DNA of 30,918 nt from an uncultured Porphyromonadaceae bacterium (GCA_900540625.1 UQGP01000030.1:1-30918), one strand, 5' to 3'; counted from the stretch's first letter, positions 1 through 8,498 are shown. A program made the numbers and translations. The notes: generated from the sequence alone by a model not told the origin.

Positions 1-22
1 TGAGTTCTACAAAATGATTCAT

Positions 23-30
23 TAATTTTG
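23..30 (+). promoter_or_regulatory. Possible -7 promoter box (TAATTTTG)
   Basis: The octamer fits the Bacteroidetes TAnnTTTG consensus. A -33 TTG at the usual spacing would fall across the window edge (bases 1-2 are TG), so the promoter cannot be fully checked. It could drive the GDPD-like gene with a leader of about 115 nt. A second candidate box lies at 100-107. Confidence 0.4.
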
Positions 31-99
31 CACTTGCCACTTGACTCTACAAAATATACAATGCGAGGTGCGGATGATGGTAATATCAGAAATAATGTA

Positions 100-107
100 T
101 ATCTTTG
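100..107 (+). promoter_or_regulatory. Possible -7 promoter box (TATCTTTG)
   Basis: The octamer matches TAnnTTTG and lies 46 nt upstream of the GDPD-like start codon, which suits a short leader. No TTG is seen at the expected distance upstream, so support is from the -7 box only. Confidence 0.4.
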
Positions 108-153
108 GGCGATAAAACTATATCTACGATAACCGATAACCTTTACCACGACT

Positions 154-3117
154 ATGATCAAAAGAATAATGTTGACACTTGCCATGGTTATGTCGATGTC
201 GGCCGTTTCGGCCAAACCGATATTTGTGGGACACCGTGGCAGTCTATATGGGCTTGAAAACTCGGTGGAGTCGTTTACGAACGGCGCCAAGATGGGTTAT
301 CAGTACTTGGAAACAGACATCAAAGTGACCAAAGATTTGCAGTTTGTGTGTACGCACGATGATGACCTCACGCGCCTTGGCGGCACCCTGAGCATCGCCT
401 CATCGACGCTCGAACAGTTGCAGGCCGAGCCGCTGTCGCAGACACGTGGTGGAGTGGCCTATACAGGGCGTCTATGCTCGGCCAAGGAGTACTTGGATGT
501 CTGCCGTCAGTACAACGTGCGGCCGCTCATCGAGCTCAAATGGGCCACCGGCATCAATTCAAACGATTGTTCCAATATCCCGTTGCTGATCAAATTCATC
601 GAAGAGCAAGGCTTTCGCGACAAGTGCATCATTCTGACTTCCATGAAACCATGTCTGGAGTATATACGAAAAAACTATCCCGACATCACCTTGCAATTCC
701 TGACGGGGCAGTACTGGGCCAATCATTTTGACTGGTGCGTGGCCCAAGGTATAGACGTTGACATTCAGGCCGGATACTTCGATAAGTCCACCGTCGAGAA
801 ATTCCATGAAGCCGGACTCAAGGTCAATATGTGGACACTGAATTCCGATGCCGATTACGTGAAATACGGCAATTGGGGCTGTGATTTCGTCACCACCGAC
901 TATCTTGATCCCAAGACGGTGTCCGAGCTTGACCCTTTGGCATCCATAGTCCCCAATAAGGTGGACTACCCCGTCAATAAGCTGCTACCTCGTGGCAATT
1001 ACAAGCCTCAGTCCGGAGGCCCTTATCCGACGCCGGACGTTATCAACGGTACGACAATGCGCATGGCCGCTATGCACGGATATATGTGGAGCGTCTTGGT
1101 GGAGAAAGACGGGGGCGTAGCCATATACGATTTTGATTACTATGGTCTCAAGCTCAAGGAACGCAAAATGCCCGTGGACGTCGCCGTCAAGTCTATCGCC
1201 TATACCGCCGATGGTTATCTGCTGGCGGTCTCCGAGGTCAAGGCCGCATCGACAGGCGTCAACCCCCTCACGGTATATACCTGGGATGACGCCGAGGCCC
1301 AACCGCGTGTGCTTGCCGAAATCACTGCGCCCGGGCAGGCTGTTGCAGCAGGAGATGTAGAATTGAACGAACGTTTTGCCGTTTCGGGTAATCGTGACGA
1401 TATCCGGATGTATTTACCGGCACGAATCGGGGATGCCGCGACATTGACTTTCTGTGTCGTGTACATCAAGGACGGCAAGATGACCAAATCGTTTGTCGCC
1501 GCCACCGATATTGCCGCCGCAGCGCTTGCCGATTGCCGCGTGGTGGTGACACCTACATCGCGCGACCATATCCTGGTGATATCCGACAAGGAGCGATTGT
1601 GTCGCGAATACGCTTTTGACCGTGAAACGGGCGAGATGAAGGCGTATACCGAGTTTGATTCGACAGCGGCCGTTGTGGCTCGCTGTTTTTTTCGCCGCGG
1701 TTCCAAACCATATATGGCATCCTTGGACGATAGCGGCAAGATGTCTTTTGCAGCATATTATGCCGGTAAGGCCGAGCCGCTGGACGAGGTTGTCTCCATT
1801 GCCACAGGAGTCACGTCCACAGCCGAGACTTTCATAGGTGCTGAGCCGTGCTATTGCGGCATCAGGGTACATGTGCTCACCGTCGACGGCCATGTGGCTT
1901 CGGTGCAGATGCACGATGAAATAATACCCGAACCGGTCGAGAATGCAGATTTTGTGGCCGAACGCATCTGGCAGCGCAGTGTCGCCACGGGTGATGCTAC
2001 CGCCGAGATTATAGACGGCACTAACGCCCAGCAGGGTACAGCCGTACGAGGTCGGTTCTATATCAACGACCGCTCTACAAAGACACTCAATGTATTCGAC
2101 ATCAAAGGCAACCTGACCACACTGCCCGGAGGCGCCGGCTACGGATGCTGTCGTGACGACAGGGGCAATGTGATTGTGCGCAACGACCTTTCCACCGGTA
2201 CAACGCACGAGTTTCTGATATATAGGCTGACGGAAAGCGGCGTTAACGACTATACGGTAGAATCCGAGCCCGTATCCGTCACTTGCGAAGTGCCGATAGC
2301 CGGCCAGACCAACTTCATCAGTGCTTCGGGAGATGTCTTCGGCGACGACGGGCATATATACTTGTACCCCAACAAGGCCGCGGCGGTCAATATCATCTGC
2401 ATGTCTCGGGGCAAAGTCGTCAAATGCGTTTCCAAAGACGGCCTTGCCATGACCGGTACTACTGCCGGGTATGTCTACCCCATCGAGGATGACTCCGAAA
2501 ATTGGTTGTACCAAGTGCGCGGAACCGGCATATACCGCTACTGCGGAGGTGACAACATTGCCGTGTCCACCACGCGTGCCGGCACCACCGCTCCGGCTCG
2601 CAACAGCACCACCGGTTTCGCATACTTCGTGTATCGCGGCCACGAATTCCTGGTGCACAACTCGGGCAAAAACTATCTCGGCGGCCTCACTATACGCAAC
2701 CTCACCACAGACAAGGCCATAGCCTCCTTTGACCCCCTCGGAAACAAGGGTTATACAGAGGGCGGCAATTACTCCGTATCCAACTGGATTATTCCGGAAA
2801 TCGGAGGCTTCATCAACGGCTACTGTGTCAATATTTACCAGTACTGTCCTGCCAACGGGCTGGCCATCGTCAGATTGTATGACCAAAACCAGGGCGTTGA
2901 AGACATCGCGGTCGATACGGCTGTGCCGACGCTGAAAGTCGTTCAAGAAGGTGATGTACTATATGTCGTCGGCGCCGAGCGCTTTACGGTGTACTCGCTT
3001 GACGGCATCGCTCGCCGCCGTGCCGTCGCCGGCAATGCCGACGTTTCCGGCCTTGCACGGGGCATATATGTCGTAGCCGCCGAAGACGGCCGTACCGCCA
3101 AGATTGCCATCCGGTGA
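154..3117 (+). CDS. Secreted glycerophosphodiester phosphodiesterase-family protein with long C-terminal extension
   Basis: The N-terminal ~20 residues form a signal peptide (Lys/Arg then a hydrophobic stretch ending in VSA). Residues ~23-255 are a GDPD TIM-barrel. The expected catalytic and metal residues are visible: H27-R28-G29, the ENS motif at 35-37, E53 and D55, and H68 in a THDDD context. This family hydrolyses glycerophosphodiesters to glycerol-3-phosphate and an alcohol. Residues ~290-910 are not recognised; they are rich in short beta-strand-like segments with DG/KG turns and could be a propeller-like or other beta-rich binding region (inference). From ~916 a VEDIAVD linker leads into a ~65-residue beta-rich tail ending KIAIR, resembling Bacteroidetes C-terminal sorting-type modules and closely matching the tail of the M6 protease downstream. 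Length is far above the ~250-350 residues usual for GDPD enzymes. The protein is expected outside the cytoplasm; its substrate is unknown. Confidence 0.85.
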   Translation: MIKRIMLTLAMVMSMSAVSAKPIFVGHRGSLYGLENSVESFTNGAKMGYQYLETDIKVTKDLQFVCTHDDDLTRLGGTLSIASSTLEQLQAEPLSQTRGGVAYTGRLCSAKEYLDVCRQYNVRPLIELKWATGINSNDCSNIPLLIKFIEEQGFRDKCIILTSMKPCLEYIRKNYPDITLQFLTGQYWANHFDWCVAQGIDVDIQAGYFDKSTVEKFHEAGLKVNMWTLNSDADYVKYGNWGCDFVTTDYLDPKTVSELDPLASIVPNKVDYPVNKLLPRGNYKPQSGGPYPTPDVINGTTMRMAAMHGYMWSVLVEKDGGVAIYDFDYYGLKLKERKMPVDVAVKSIAYTADGYLLAVSEVKAASTGVNPLTVYTWDDAEAQPRVLAEITAPGQAVAAGDVELNERFAVSGNRDDIRMYLPARIGDAATLTFCVVYIKDGKMTKSFVAATDIAAAALADCRVVVTPTSRDHILVISDKERLCREYAFDRETGEMKAYTEFDSTAAVVARCFFRRGSKPYMASLDDSGKMSFAAYYAGKAEPLDEVVSIATGVTSTAETFIGAEPCYCGIRVHVLTVDGHVASVQMHDEIIPEPVENADFVAERIWQRSVATGDATAEIIDGTNAQQGTAVRGRFYINDRSTKTLNVFDIKGNLTTLPGGAGYGCCRDDRGNVIVRNDLSTGTTHEFLIYRLTESGVNDYTVESEPVSVTCEVPIAGQTNFISASGDVFGDDGHIYLYPNKAAAVNIICMSRGKVVKCVSKDGLAMTGTTAGYVYPIEDDSENWLYQVRGTGIYRYCGGDNIAVSTTRAGTTAPARNSTTGFAYFVYRGHEFLVHNSGKNYLGGLTIRNLTTDKAIASFDPLGNKGYTEGGNYSVSNWIIPEIGGFINGYCVNIYQYCPANGLAIVRLYDQNQGVEDIAVDTAVPTLKVVQEGDVLYVVGAERFTVYSLDGIARRRAVAGNADVSGLARGIYVVAAEDGRTAKIAIR

Positions 3118-3130
3118 CCACTTCCGTTGC

Positions 3131-3151
3131 CCCGCCACATCCTACGGCGGG
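3131..3151 (+). other. Short GC-rich hairpin downstream of the GDPD-like gene
   Basis: The arms CCCGCC (3131-3136) and GGCGGG (3146-3151) flank a 9-nt loop, starting 14 nt after the stop codon. No T-tract follows, so a rho-independent terminator is only a weak possibility. The hairpin may stabilise the 3' end. Confidence 0.3.
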
Positions 3152-3275
3152 ATACCTGCATGAGCGCTCCGCAGCATCGCCCTGATGATGGATGCGGGCT
3201 TTGTCCGAACTTCCGTTTCTGCGCCCTTTCCGTCTATTTAACAAACATTTGATGTCATATATAACAAATAATCAT

Positions 3276-3283
3276 TAACTTTG
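3276..3283 (+). promoter_or_regulatory. Probable -7 promoter box (TAACTTTG) for the M6 protease gene
   Basis: The octamer matches TAnnTTTG exactly and is followed by CA, as in other boxes of this window. A TTTG lies at 3248-3251, but the 24-nt spacing is longer than the usual 19-21. The implied leader to the start at 3378 is about 90 nt. Confidence 0.5.
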
Positions 3284-3377
3284 CAAGTTAATCATCGGTT
3301 GTCGGCCTTCCGATAAGAGGTCACCCCGATATTGCAATTGACACATATACACACATAAAACCATAAACACACATCTT

Positions 3378-5849
3378 ATGAAATTGCAACGTAAAATCGT
3401 CACTCTGGCGACTTTGGGTCTTGCCCTCAGTGCCGCCGCCGTGCCCGCCAAGCGCGAAGTGCGTACAGTGACACAGCCCGACGGAACGACTATCGAAGTC
3501 CGCATCGTCGGTGACGAATATCTACATTACATGGTTACGAATGACGGAAATATCGTCAGCCGCGATACCGATGGCCGTTATTGCTATGCAAAGGTCGCAA
3601 CCGACGGCCGCATCATCTCCACCGGCATTTCCGTCACCAAGAAAGACGCTCCCGACCTTGATGTCACCAACCTCAGCGACATCAATACCTCGGAACTGCG
3701 CGCACAGCGCATTCAGGCACGCAATGCCGCTGTCAAACCGCAGCGGCTTAATGCTCCGGCTCGCTCAAACGGCGACCCCAGCAGCGGAATAGGTCGCTTC
3801 ACAGACTTCCCCGCCAACGGCGAAGTACGTGCGCTGGTACTGCTGGTACAGTACAAAGACGTCAAATTCACCCTCTCCGACCCCAAGACATACTTCGATG
3901 ATATGCTTAATAAGGACGGATTTAACCAATACGGAGGTACCGGCTGCGCAGCCGAATACTTCCGCGAAAGCTCCAACGGACAATTCCGTCCCATCTTCGA
4001 TGTGTACGGCCCGGTGACACTCGGTCAAAACCGCAGCTATTACGGCGGCAACGATTATTACGGCAATGATGTGCAGCCGCATCTGATGGTGACACATGCC
4101 CTTGCAGCCCTCAAAGATCAAGTAGACCTGAGCAAGTACGATGCCGACAACGATGGATACGTAGACAATGTATACGTGTTCTACGCCGGCCAGGGCGAGG
4201 CTTCGTACGGCTCGGAAGAAACCGTATGGCCTCACTCGGCACATATCAATGACTTCGGTGTCACATACAGTGCCAACGGCAAACAAGTCAACCGATACGC
4301 CACCTCCAACGAATGGGAGCAGACTCGCCCGGACGGCGTAGGTACTTTCATCCACGAATTCAGCCACGTCCTCGGTCTCCCTGACTTGTATTGCACCAAC
4401 TATAACTCTGTCGCAGGCGACATTACCCCTAACGCTTGGAGCGTCCTTGACTACGGCCCTTACAATAACGACGGTCGCACTCCGCCGACATATTCGGTAT
4501 ACGAGCGCAATGCCATGGGATGGATCGATCTCAAAGAGCTCAAGGACGCCGAGACGGTGGCACTCAATCACATCGAAGACTCCAATGAGGGATGTATCAT
4601 TCACACTTACGGCACAACCGGCGCTGTTAATCCCAACGAATTCTTCCTGCTTGAAAATCGCCAGCAGAAAGGTTGGGACAAGTACCTTCCCGGACACGGA
4701 ATGTTGATATGGCACATCGACTACAAAACCTCGGTGTTCCAGAATAATACGGTCAACAATACCACGCACCAATATGTGGACATCGAGGAAGCATGTGGCA
4801 CTGCCAACAGCCGAAACGAGTCTGTTTTGGCCGGATATACCTTTCCGGGCACGTCAAAGAATACATCTTTCACATCTGAGACAACTCCGGCGCTGAAAAC
4901 CTGGGCCGGCGTGGGTGTCGATGTGCCTATTACCAATATCGAGGAGGACGGCAGTATCATCACCTTTGACGTCTGCGGCGGCGGCACTCCCGTGCCGGCA
5001 CCTGTGGCTCTCGCCCCCACGGAAAAGACATCCGATTCTTTCGTTGCCAATTGGCAGCCTGTCGAAGGTGCAACCGACTATCGCCTGACGGTATGGGCTG
5101 TGGGCGAAGGCGCGCCGAAGACTGAGACCGCCGATTTCGGCACATCTTCAACGACGGCCACTTTCCCCGATGGTTGGAGCTCAAATGTCAATGGTGTGTA
5201 TACTACGGCAGCAAGTTGCGGTAAGGATGCCCCATCGCTCAAACTCAACCAAGACGGCGCATACCTGGCTACTCGCACTTTCCCCAACCCTATCAAGTCC
5301 GTATCGCTATGGCTCAAGGGACAGACGGCCACGAGCGATTGCACACTCAGCATCGAGCGTCAAGACGGAGAGGGATGGTCAACATTCAAGACCATTGCCG
5401 TCAACACCTACAACAATAAGGGCGCTGCGGTTACGGTAGACGAAATCCCCGCCAACACCTTTGCACTGCGCATATACTACAACAAAGGACAGCGCGGCAA
5501 CGTTGCCATAGATGATGTGGCCGTTACATACGGAGCCTCGACATACATCCTTGACGGGTATGACGCTGTAAGCACAGCGGGCGCCACTTCGATGCGCATT
5601 GCTGCCGTCAAGAGCGTCAACAAGTACCGTTACAGCGTACGCGCTTATGTCGGTACTTCGCGTTCGGCTGTGTCAAACACCATCGAGCTGACTCTCTCCA
5701 ACGGAGTGGAAGATATCGCTGTGGACGATGCCAACGCCCCCGTCGAATACTTCAATCTCCAAGGCATAAAAGTCGCCGCCGACAACCTCACCCATGGCAT
5801 ATACGTGCGCCGTCAGGGCAGGTCTGTCTCCAAGATTGTCATTCGCTGA
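3378..5849 (+). CDS. Secreted M6-family metalloprotease with FN3-like and beta-sandwich domains
   Basis: The first ~22 residues are a signal peptide. The catalytic domain covers roughly residues 145-520 and contains HEFSHVLGLPD, which fits the M6 (immune inhibitor A-type) zinc motif HExxHxxGxxD: H326, H330 and D336 are zinc ligands and E327 the catalytic base. An FN3-like strand set begins near 540. It is interrupted by a beta-sandwich at ~583-717 of the jelly-roll type common in adhesins and resumes at ~725-772. Residues ~774-823 form the VEDIAVD linker and a tail with the YFNLQGIKV...GIYVRR pattern seen in Bacteroidales surface and secreted proteins. The likely role is extracellular protein degradation. 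The MazG-like gene starts 58 nt downstream on the same strand. Confidence 0.9.
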   Translation: MKLQRKIVTLATLGLALSAAAVPAKREVRTVTQPDGTTIEVRIVGDEYLHYMVTNDGNIVSRDTDGRYCYAKVATDGRIISTGISVTKKDAPDLDVTNLSDINTSELRAQRIQARNAAVKPQRLNAPARSNGDPSSGIGRFTDFPANGEVRALVLLVQYKDVKFTLSDPKTYFDDMLNKDGFNQYGGTGCAAEYFRESSNGQFRPIFDVYGPVTLGQNRSYYGGNDYYGNDVQPHLMVTHALAALKDQVDLSKYDADNDGYVDNVYVFYAGQGEASYGSEETVWPHSAHINDFGVTYSANGKQVNRYATSNEWEQTRPDGVGTFIHEFSHVLGLPDLYCTNYNSVAGDITPNAWSVLDYGPYNNDGRTPPTYSVYERNAMGWIDLKELKDAETVALNHIEDSNEGCIIHTYGTTGAVNPNEFFLLENRQQKGWDKYLPGHGMLIWHIDYKTSVFQNNTVNNTTHQYVDIEEACGTANSRNESVLAGYTFPGTSKNTSFTSETTPALKTWAGVGVDVPITNIEEDGSIITFDVCGGGTPVPAPVALAPTEKTSDSFVANWQPVEGATDYRLTVWAVGEGAPKTETADFGTSSTTATFPDGWSSNVNGVYTTAASCGKDAPSLKLNQDGAYLATRTFPNPIKSVSLWLKGQTATSDCTLSIERQDGEGWSTFKTIAVNTYNNKGAAVTVDEIPANTFALRIYYNKGQRGNVAIDDVAVTYGASTYILDGYDAVSTAGATSMRIAAVKSVNKYRYSVRAYVGTSRSAVSNTIELTLSNGVEDIAVDDANAPVEYFNLQGIKVAADNLTHGIYVRRQGRSVSKIVIR

Positions 5850-5907
5850 TACTTATAGCCGAGACAATTACAGACATTTCGACACAGACATTAAACCAAG
5901 CACCGAG

Positions 5908-6258
5908 ATGGATACACCAAATGCACAGATGACCATAGCCGACCTCCAAAAGACGGTGGATCGGTGGATTGCCTCCATTGGTGTGCGATATTTCTCGCCA
6001 TTGACCAATACCGCCATCCTCGCCGAAGAAACCGGCGAGGTGGCGCGGCTGATGGCTCGGATATATGGTGACCAGTCGTTCAAAGAAGGCGAGGACCCCT
6101 CGGCTCTTGGCGACGAACTGGCCGATGTGCTATGGGTGGTGGCTGCCATTGCCAACCAGACGGGCGTAGACCTCGATGAGGCCCTGCGATGCAACATCGC
6201 CAAGAAAACAGCCCGTGATGCAAACCGCCATCGCGATAATCCCAAACTGAAACAATAA
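5908..6258 (+). CDS. MazG-like nucleotide pyrophosphohydrolase
   Basis: A 116-residue all-alpha NTP-PPase domain of the MazG/dCTPase superfamily, which hydrolyses (d)NTPs to (d)NMP and pyrophosphate. The metal-binding pattern is visible: AEETGEVARL supplies an ExxE motif and LGDELADVLWVV supplies the second ExxD. The frame stays open back to 5794, but that start lies inside the protease gene. The ATG at 5908 gives a protein of normal family length that begins just before the domain, so it was chosen. The gene lies 58 nt after the protease and 23 nt before deoC. Pairing with deoC suggests nucleotide housekeeping or salvage (inference). Substrate specificity cannot be told from sequence. Confidence 0.88.
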   Translation: MDTPNAQMTIADLQKTVDRWIASIGVRYFSPLTNTAILAEETGEVARLMARIYGDQSFKEGEDPSALGDELADVLWVVAAIANQTGVDLDEALRCNIAKKTARDANRHRDNPKLKQ

Positions 6259-6281
6259 CAACACATAACACTCTACAAATC

Positions 6282-7175
6282 ATGACCGAACAAATTGACA
6301 AGTACCACCAGGCGATAGCCGCCAGCAAGGTGACGACAGACGATGCCTTTGTGGCCGCCGAGGTGAAACGCATACTCGATGAGCACCTCAAGGAAAACAT
6401 GACGCAGGACGTCTATCGATTCCTGTTCAATACCATCGACCTGACCACGCTCAAGGCCACGGATTCGCAGCGTAGCGTAGCCGCCTTCACCGAGCGCGTC
6501 AACGCCTTCGAGGCCGAACACCCCGAGTTGAAAAACGTTGCAGCGATATGTGTATATCCCAATTTTGCGCAGGTGGTACGCGCCGTCCTCGATGTCAGCG
6601 AGGTTGACATCGCGTGCGTCAGCGGCAATTTCCCCGCTTCACAGGGCTTCCTTGAGACTAAGATTGCCGAGACGGCTCTCGCCGTAAAAGACGGTGCCGA
6701 CGAAATCGATATCGTCCTCAACGTTGGCGCCTTCCTCGATGGTGACTACGAGAGCGTGTGTGACGAAATCACCGAGCAAAAACAAGCTGCCGGCGATTCC
6801 ATACTCAAGGTTATCCTCGAAACCGGGGCGCTTAAATCCGCTCAGGCAATACGCGACGCCTCGGTACTGTCGCTGTACAGCGATGCCGACTTCCTGAAGA
6901 CCTCCACCGGCAAGGAATATCCCGGCGCCACACTTGAGGCCGCATACGTCATGGCACAATGTATCAAGGAGTATTACGAGAAGACCGGCAAGCGCGTGGG
7001 CTTCAAGGCTTCGGGCGGCGTGGCCACCACCGAAGAAGCCGTACAATACTACACCGTCATCAAGGCTGTCCTCGGCGAGGAATGGCTGGACAACCACTAC
7101 TTCCGCATCGGAGCATCGCGCTTGGCCAACAATCTGCTCTCCGACATTCTGGGCACGCCCACCAAGTTCTTCTAA
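6282..7175 (+). CDS. deoC: Deoxyribose-phosphate aldolase
   Basis: A class I aldolase that splits 2-deoxyribose-5-phosphate into glyceraldehyde-3-phosphate and acetaldehyde in deoxynucleoside catabolism. Signature segments are present: a VNVGAFLDGDY stretch, KVILETGAL, DFLKTSTGK with the Schiff-base lysine at K206, and GFKASGGV with the second conserved lysine at K242. At 297 residues it is longer than the ~220-260 of many bacterial enzymes because of an N-terminal extension of about 40-50 residues, a form I believe is common in Bacteroidetes. The start ATG at 6282 is the first in frame after the MazG-like gene, 23 nt away, so co-transcription is likely. Cytoplasmic. Confidence 0.95.
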   Translation: MTEQIDKYHQAIAASKVTTDDAFVAAEVKRILDEHLKENMTQDVYRFLFNTIDLTTLKATDSQRSVAAFTERVNAFEAEHPELKNVAAICVYPNFAQVVRAVLDVSEVDIACVSGNFPASQGFLETKIAETALAVKDGADEIDIVLNVGAFLDGDYESVCDEITEQKQAAGDSILKVILETGALKSAQAIRDASVLSLYSDADFLKTSTGKEYPGATLEAAYVMAQCIKEYYEKTGKRVGFKASGGVATTEEAVQYYTVIKAVLGEEWLDNHYFRIGASRLANNLLSDILGTPTKFF

Positions 7176-7226
7176 AATACGCCTTGCCTCTTCGTAAAGT
7201 TATCACTCAAAAAGCAGCATTGACTT

Positions 7227-7697
7227 ATGGCTGAAACTCTCATATATATCCATCGCAACGGTCAGCAGCAAGGCCCGTACACGTTGCCGCAGCTGACAAT
7301 GATGACGCTAACGCCTGATACCCCGGTATGGTATGAGGGGTTGGCTGACTGGATGCCGGCCTCGCAGGCACCGTTGACGGCCCCGCTTTTCAACGCGGCA
7401 GGTCCGGTGCCGCACATGCCTACGCCCGGAATGTCGCAACGCAACAACGGCATCAAACCGCCAACGTACCTTGGATGGGCCATAGCCTCGTGCATATTGT
7501 GCTGCCTGCCTCTTGGTATTGTGGCCATAGTGTATGCTGCGCAGGTCAACGACAAATGGATTCGTGGCGACTATGACGGCGCATATCGCGCTTCACAAAA
7601 CGCCCAAATATGGACCATAGCCGCAGTTGTAATCGGCATCATAGGCAGCGTTGTCATTACGCTGGTTCAGCCGGCTTTTTGGAGCTTGGCAATGTAG
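7227..7697 (+). CDS. GYF_2 (DUF4339) + CD225/dispanin-type membrane protein
   Basis: A 156-residue protein. Residues ~4-50 form a GYF_2 domain, with the GPYTLPQL motif followed by WYEGLADW, typically a cytoplasmic peptide-binding module. Residues ~75-155 resemble the CD225/dispanin family: a first hydrophobic segment with a CILCCLPLG turn, the basic/polar loop holding the VYAAQVNDKW pattern, then a second hydrophobic segment near 128-150. Bacterial members are small inner-membrane proteins of unknown function. It is followed after 6 nt by the DUF2752 gene, so the two are probably translated from one message. No promoter box was seen in the 51-nt gap after deoC. Confidence 0.85.
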   Translation: MAETLIYIHRNGQQQGPYTLPQLTMMTLTPDTPVWYEGLADWMPASQAPLTAPLFNAAGPVPHMPTPGMSQRNNGIKPPTYLGWAIASCILCCLPLGIVAIVYAAQVNDKWIRGDYDGAYRASQNAQIWTIAAVVIGIIGSVVITLVQPAFWSLAM

Positions 7698-7703
7698 CGA
7701 CGG

Positions 7704-8153
7704 ATGACTTTTACGCACCACACCCCGCCGCCGATACCGCGCCCTCAGAGGTTGCGGCATCGGCGGCGGTTGCTTGTGGCGCGTTCTCCGAGGATGCGGC
7801 GGTTGGTCGTGGCATTGATCGCTGCGGTCATCGTGGCCGCCCTCATCGTCATCTTCATTTTCAACCCGGAGAACACCGCTTGGATGCCCCGTTGTCCTTC
7901 GCACATGCTCACCGGATACGACTGCCCCGGCTGCGGCACTCTCAGGGCGCTGCATGCACTTATGCACGGCGATATTGACGCAGCGTGGAATTACAATGCT
8001 GCAGTGTTCTTTGCCATACCGGCTATGGCGGCTCTTGCCGTGGCGCCGCATACGCGTCCGCACTCGCTGCTGCGGCGCTTTGCCGACAGCCGCTGGACTC
8101 CGATAGTCGTGTTTGTCGCACTTGTCGCATGGACCATCCTGCGCAACATCTGA
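7704..8153 (+). CDS. DUF2752 membrane protein
   Basis: 149 residues. A hydrophobic segment lies at ~33-53, then the DUF2752 hallmark around C74-P-G-C-G78 followed by TLRALHALMHGD, then two more hydrophobic segments (~93-107 and ~130-145). The family is widespread in Bacteroidetes and its function is unknown. The N-terminal 30 residues are rich in Pro and Arg, and an in-frame ATG at 7794 would give a 119-residue protein starting right at the first membrane segment, so the true start is uncertain. The upstream start is preferred because it lies only 6 nt after the GYF_2/CD225 gene, consistent with translational coupling. Confidence 0.8.
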   Translation: MTFTHHTPPPIPRPQRLRHRRRLLVARSPRMRRLVVALIAAVIVAALIVIFIFNPENTAWMPRCPSHMLTGYDCPGCGTLRALHALMHGDIDAAWNYNAAVFFAIPAMAALAVAPHTRPHSLLRRFADSRWTPIVVFVALVAWTILRNI

Positions 8154-8325
8154 GACTATGCCGGGCAATCCTTCGGCCAAACACGTGAAAACCTTTCATC
8201 CAACGGGCAACAGTAGAGCGGAGCAGTCACTCTGTATTAGAGCGTCGGTAAGCGAAGAAAATGTATCTGACAAAGGATAAGCAAAGATAGAGATATTAAT
8301 AAACGTTAATTATTACGCCGCCATA

Positions 8326-8356
8326 TTGGACAATTAGCCAAAAGGCGCTAACTTTG
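8326..8356 (+). promoter_or_regulatory. Promoter of tRNA-Ala (TTG-N20-TAACTTTG)
   Basis: A -33 TTG (8326-8328) and a -7 TAACTTTG (8349-8356) are separated by 20 nt, matching the Bacteroidetes sigma-ABfr consensus. Transcription would begin about 8-10 nt before the mature tRNA. Confidence 0.75.
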
Positions 8357-8371
8357 CACTGCAAAACGCGA

Positions 8372-8444
8372 GGGGTATTAGCTCATCTGGTAGAGCGCAA
8401 CACTGGCAGTGTTGAGGTAAGCGGTTCGAGTCCGCTATACTCCA
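8372..8444 (+). tRNA. tRNA-Ala (anticodon GGC)
   Basis: A full cloverleaf can be drawn. The acceptor GGGGTAT pairs with ATACTCC (one G-U). The D stem is GCTC/GAGC, the anticodon stem CAACA/TGTTG has loop CTGGCAG (GGC at positions 34-36), and the T stem AGCGG/CCGCT has loop TTCGAGT. The discriminator is A. The 3' CCA is not encoded (the next bases are CTC), so it must be added post-transcriptionally. It has its own promoter and terminator. Confidence 0.95.
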
Positions 8445-8450
8445 CTCCTC

Positions 8451-8486
8451 AAGCAGGCTTGGATTTATTTCCGAGCCTGCTTTTTT
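8451..8486 (+). terminator. Rho-independent terminator of tRNA-Ala
   Basis: A 12-bp stem (AAGCAGGCTTGG with CCGAGCCTGCTT, one T-G pair) encloses an 8-nt loop and runs into a T6 tract, starting 6 nt after the tRNA. Confidence 0.88.
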
Positions 8487-8498
8487 GTCACCCTACAA

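Noticed and set aside
1414..2946. A 510-codon minus-strand open frame within the GDPD-like gene
   Set aside because: No domain was recognised and the sense strand carries a coherent signal peptide, GDPD motifs and C-terminal tail. It is treated as a shadow frame.
3765..4772. A 335-codon minus-strand frame within the M6 protease gene
   Set aside because: It mirrors the protease coding region and has no family features.
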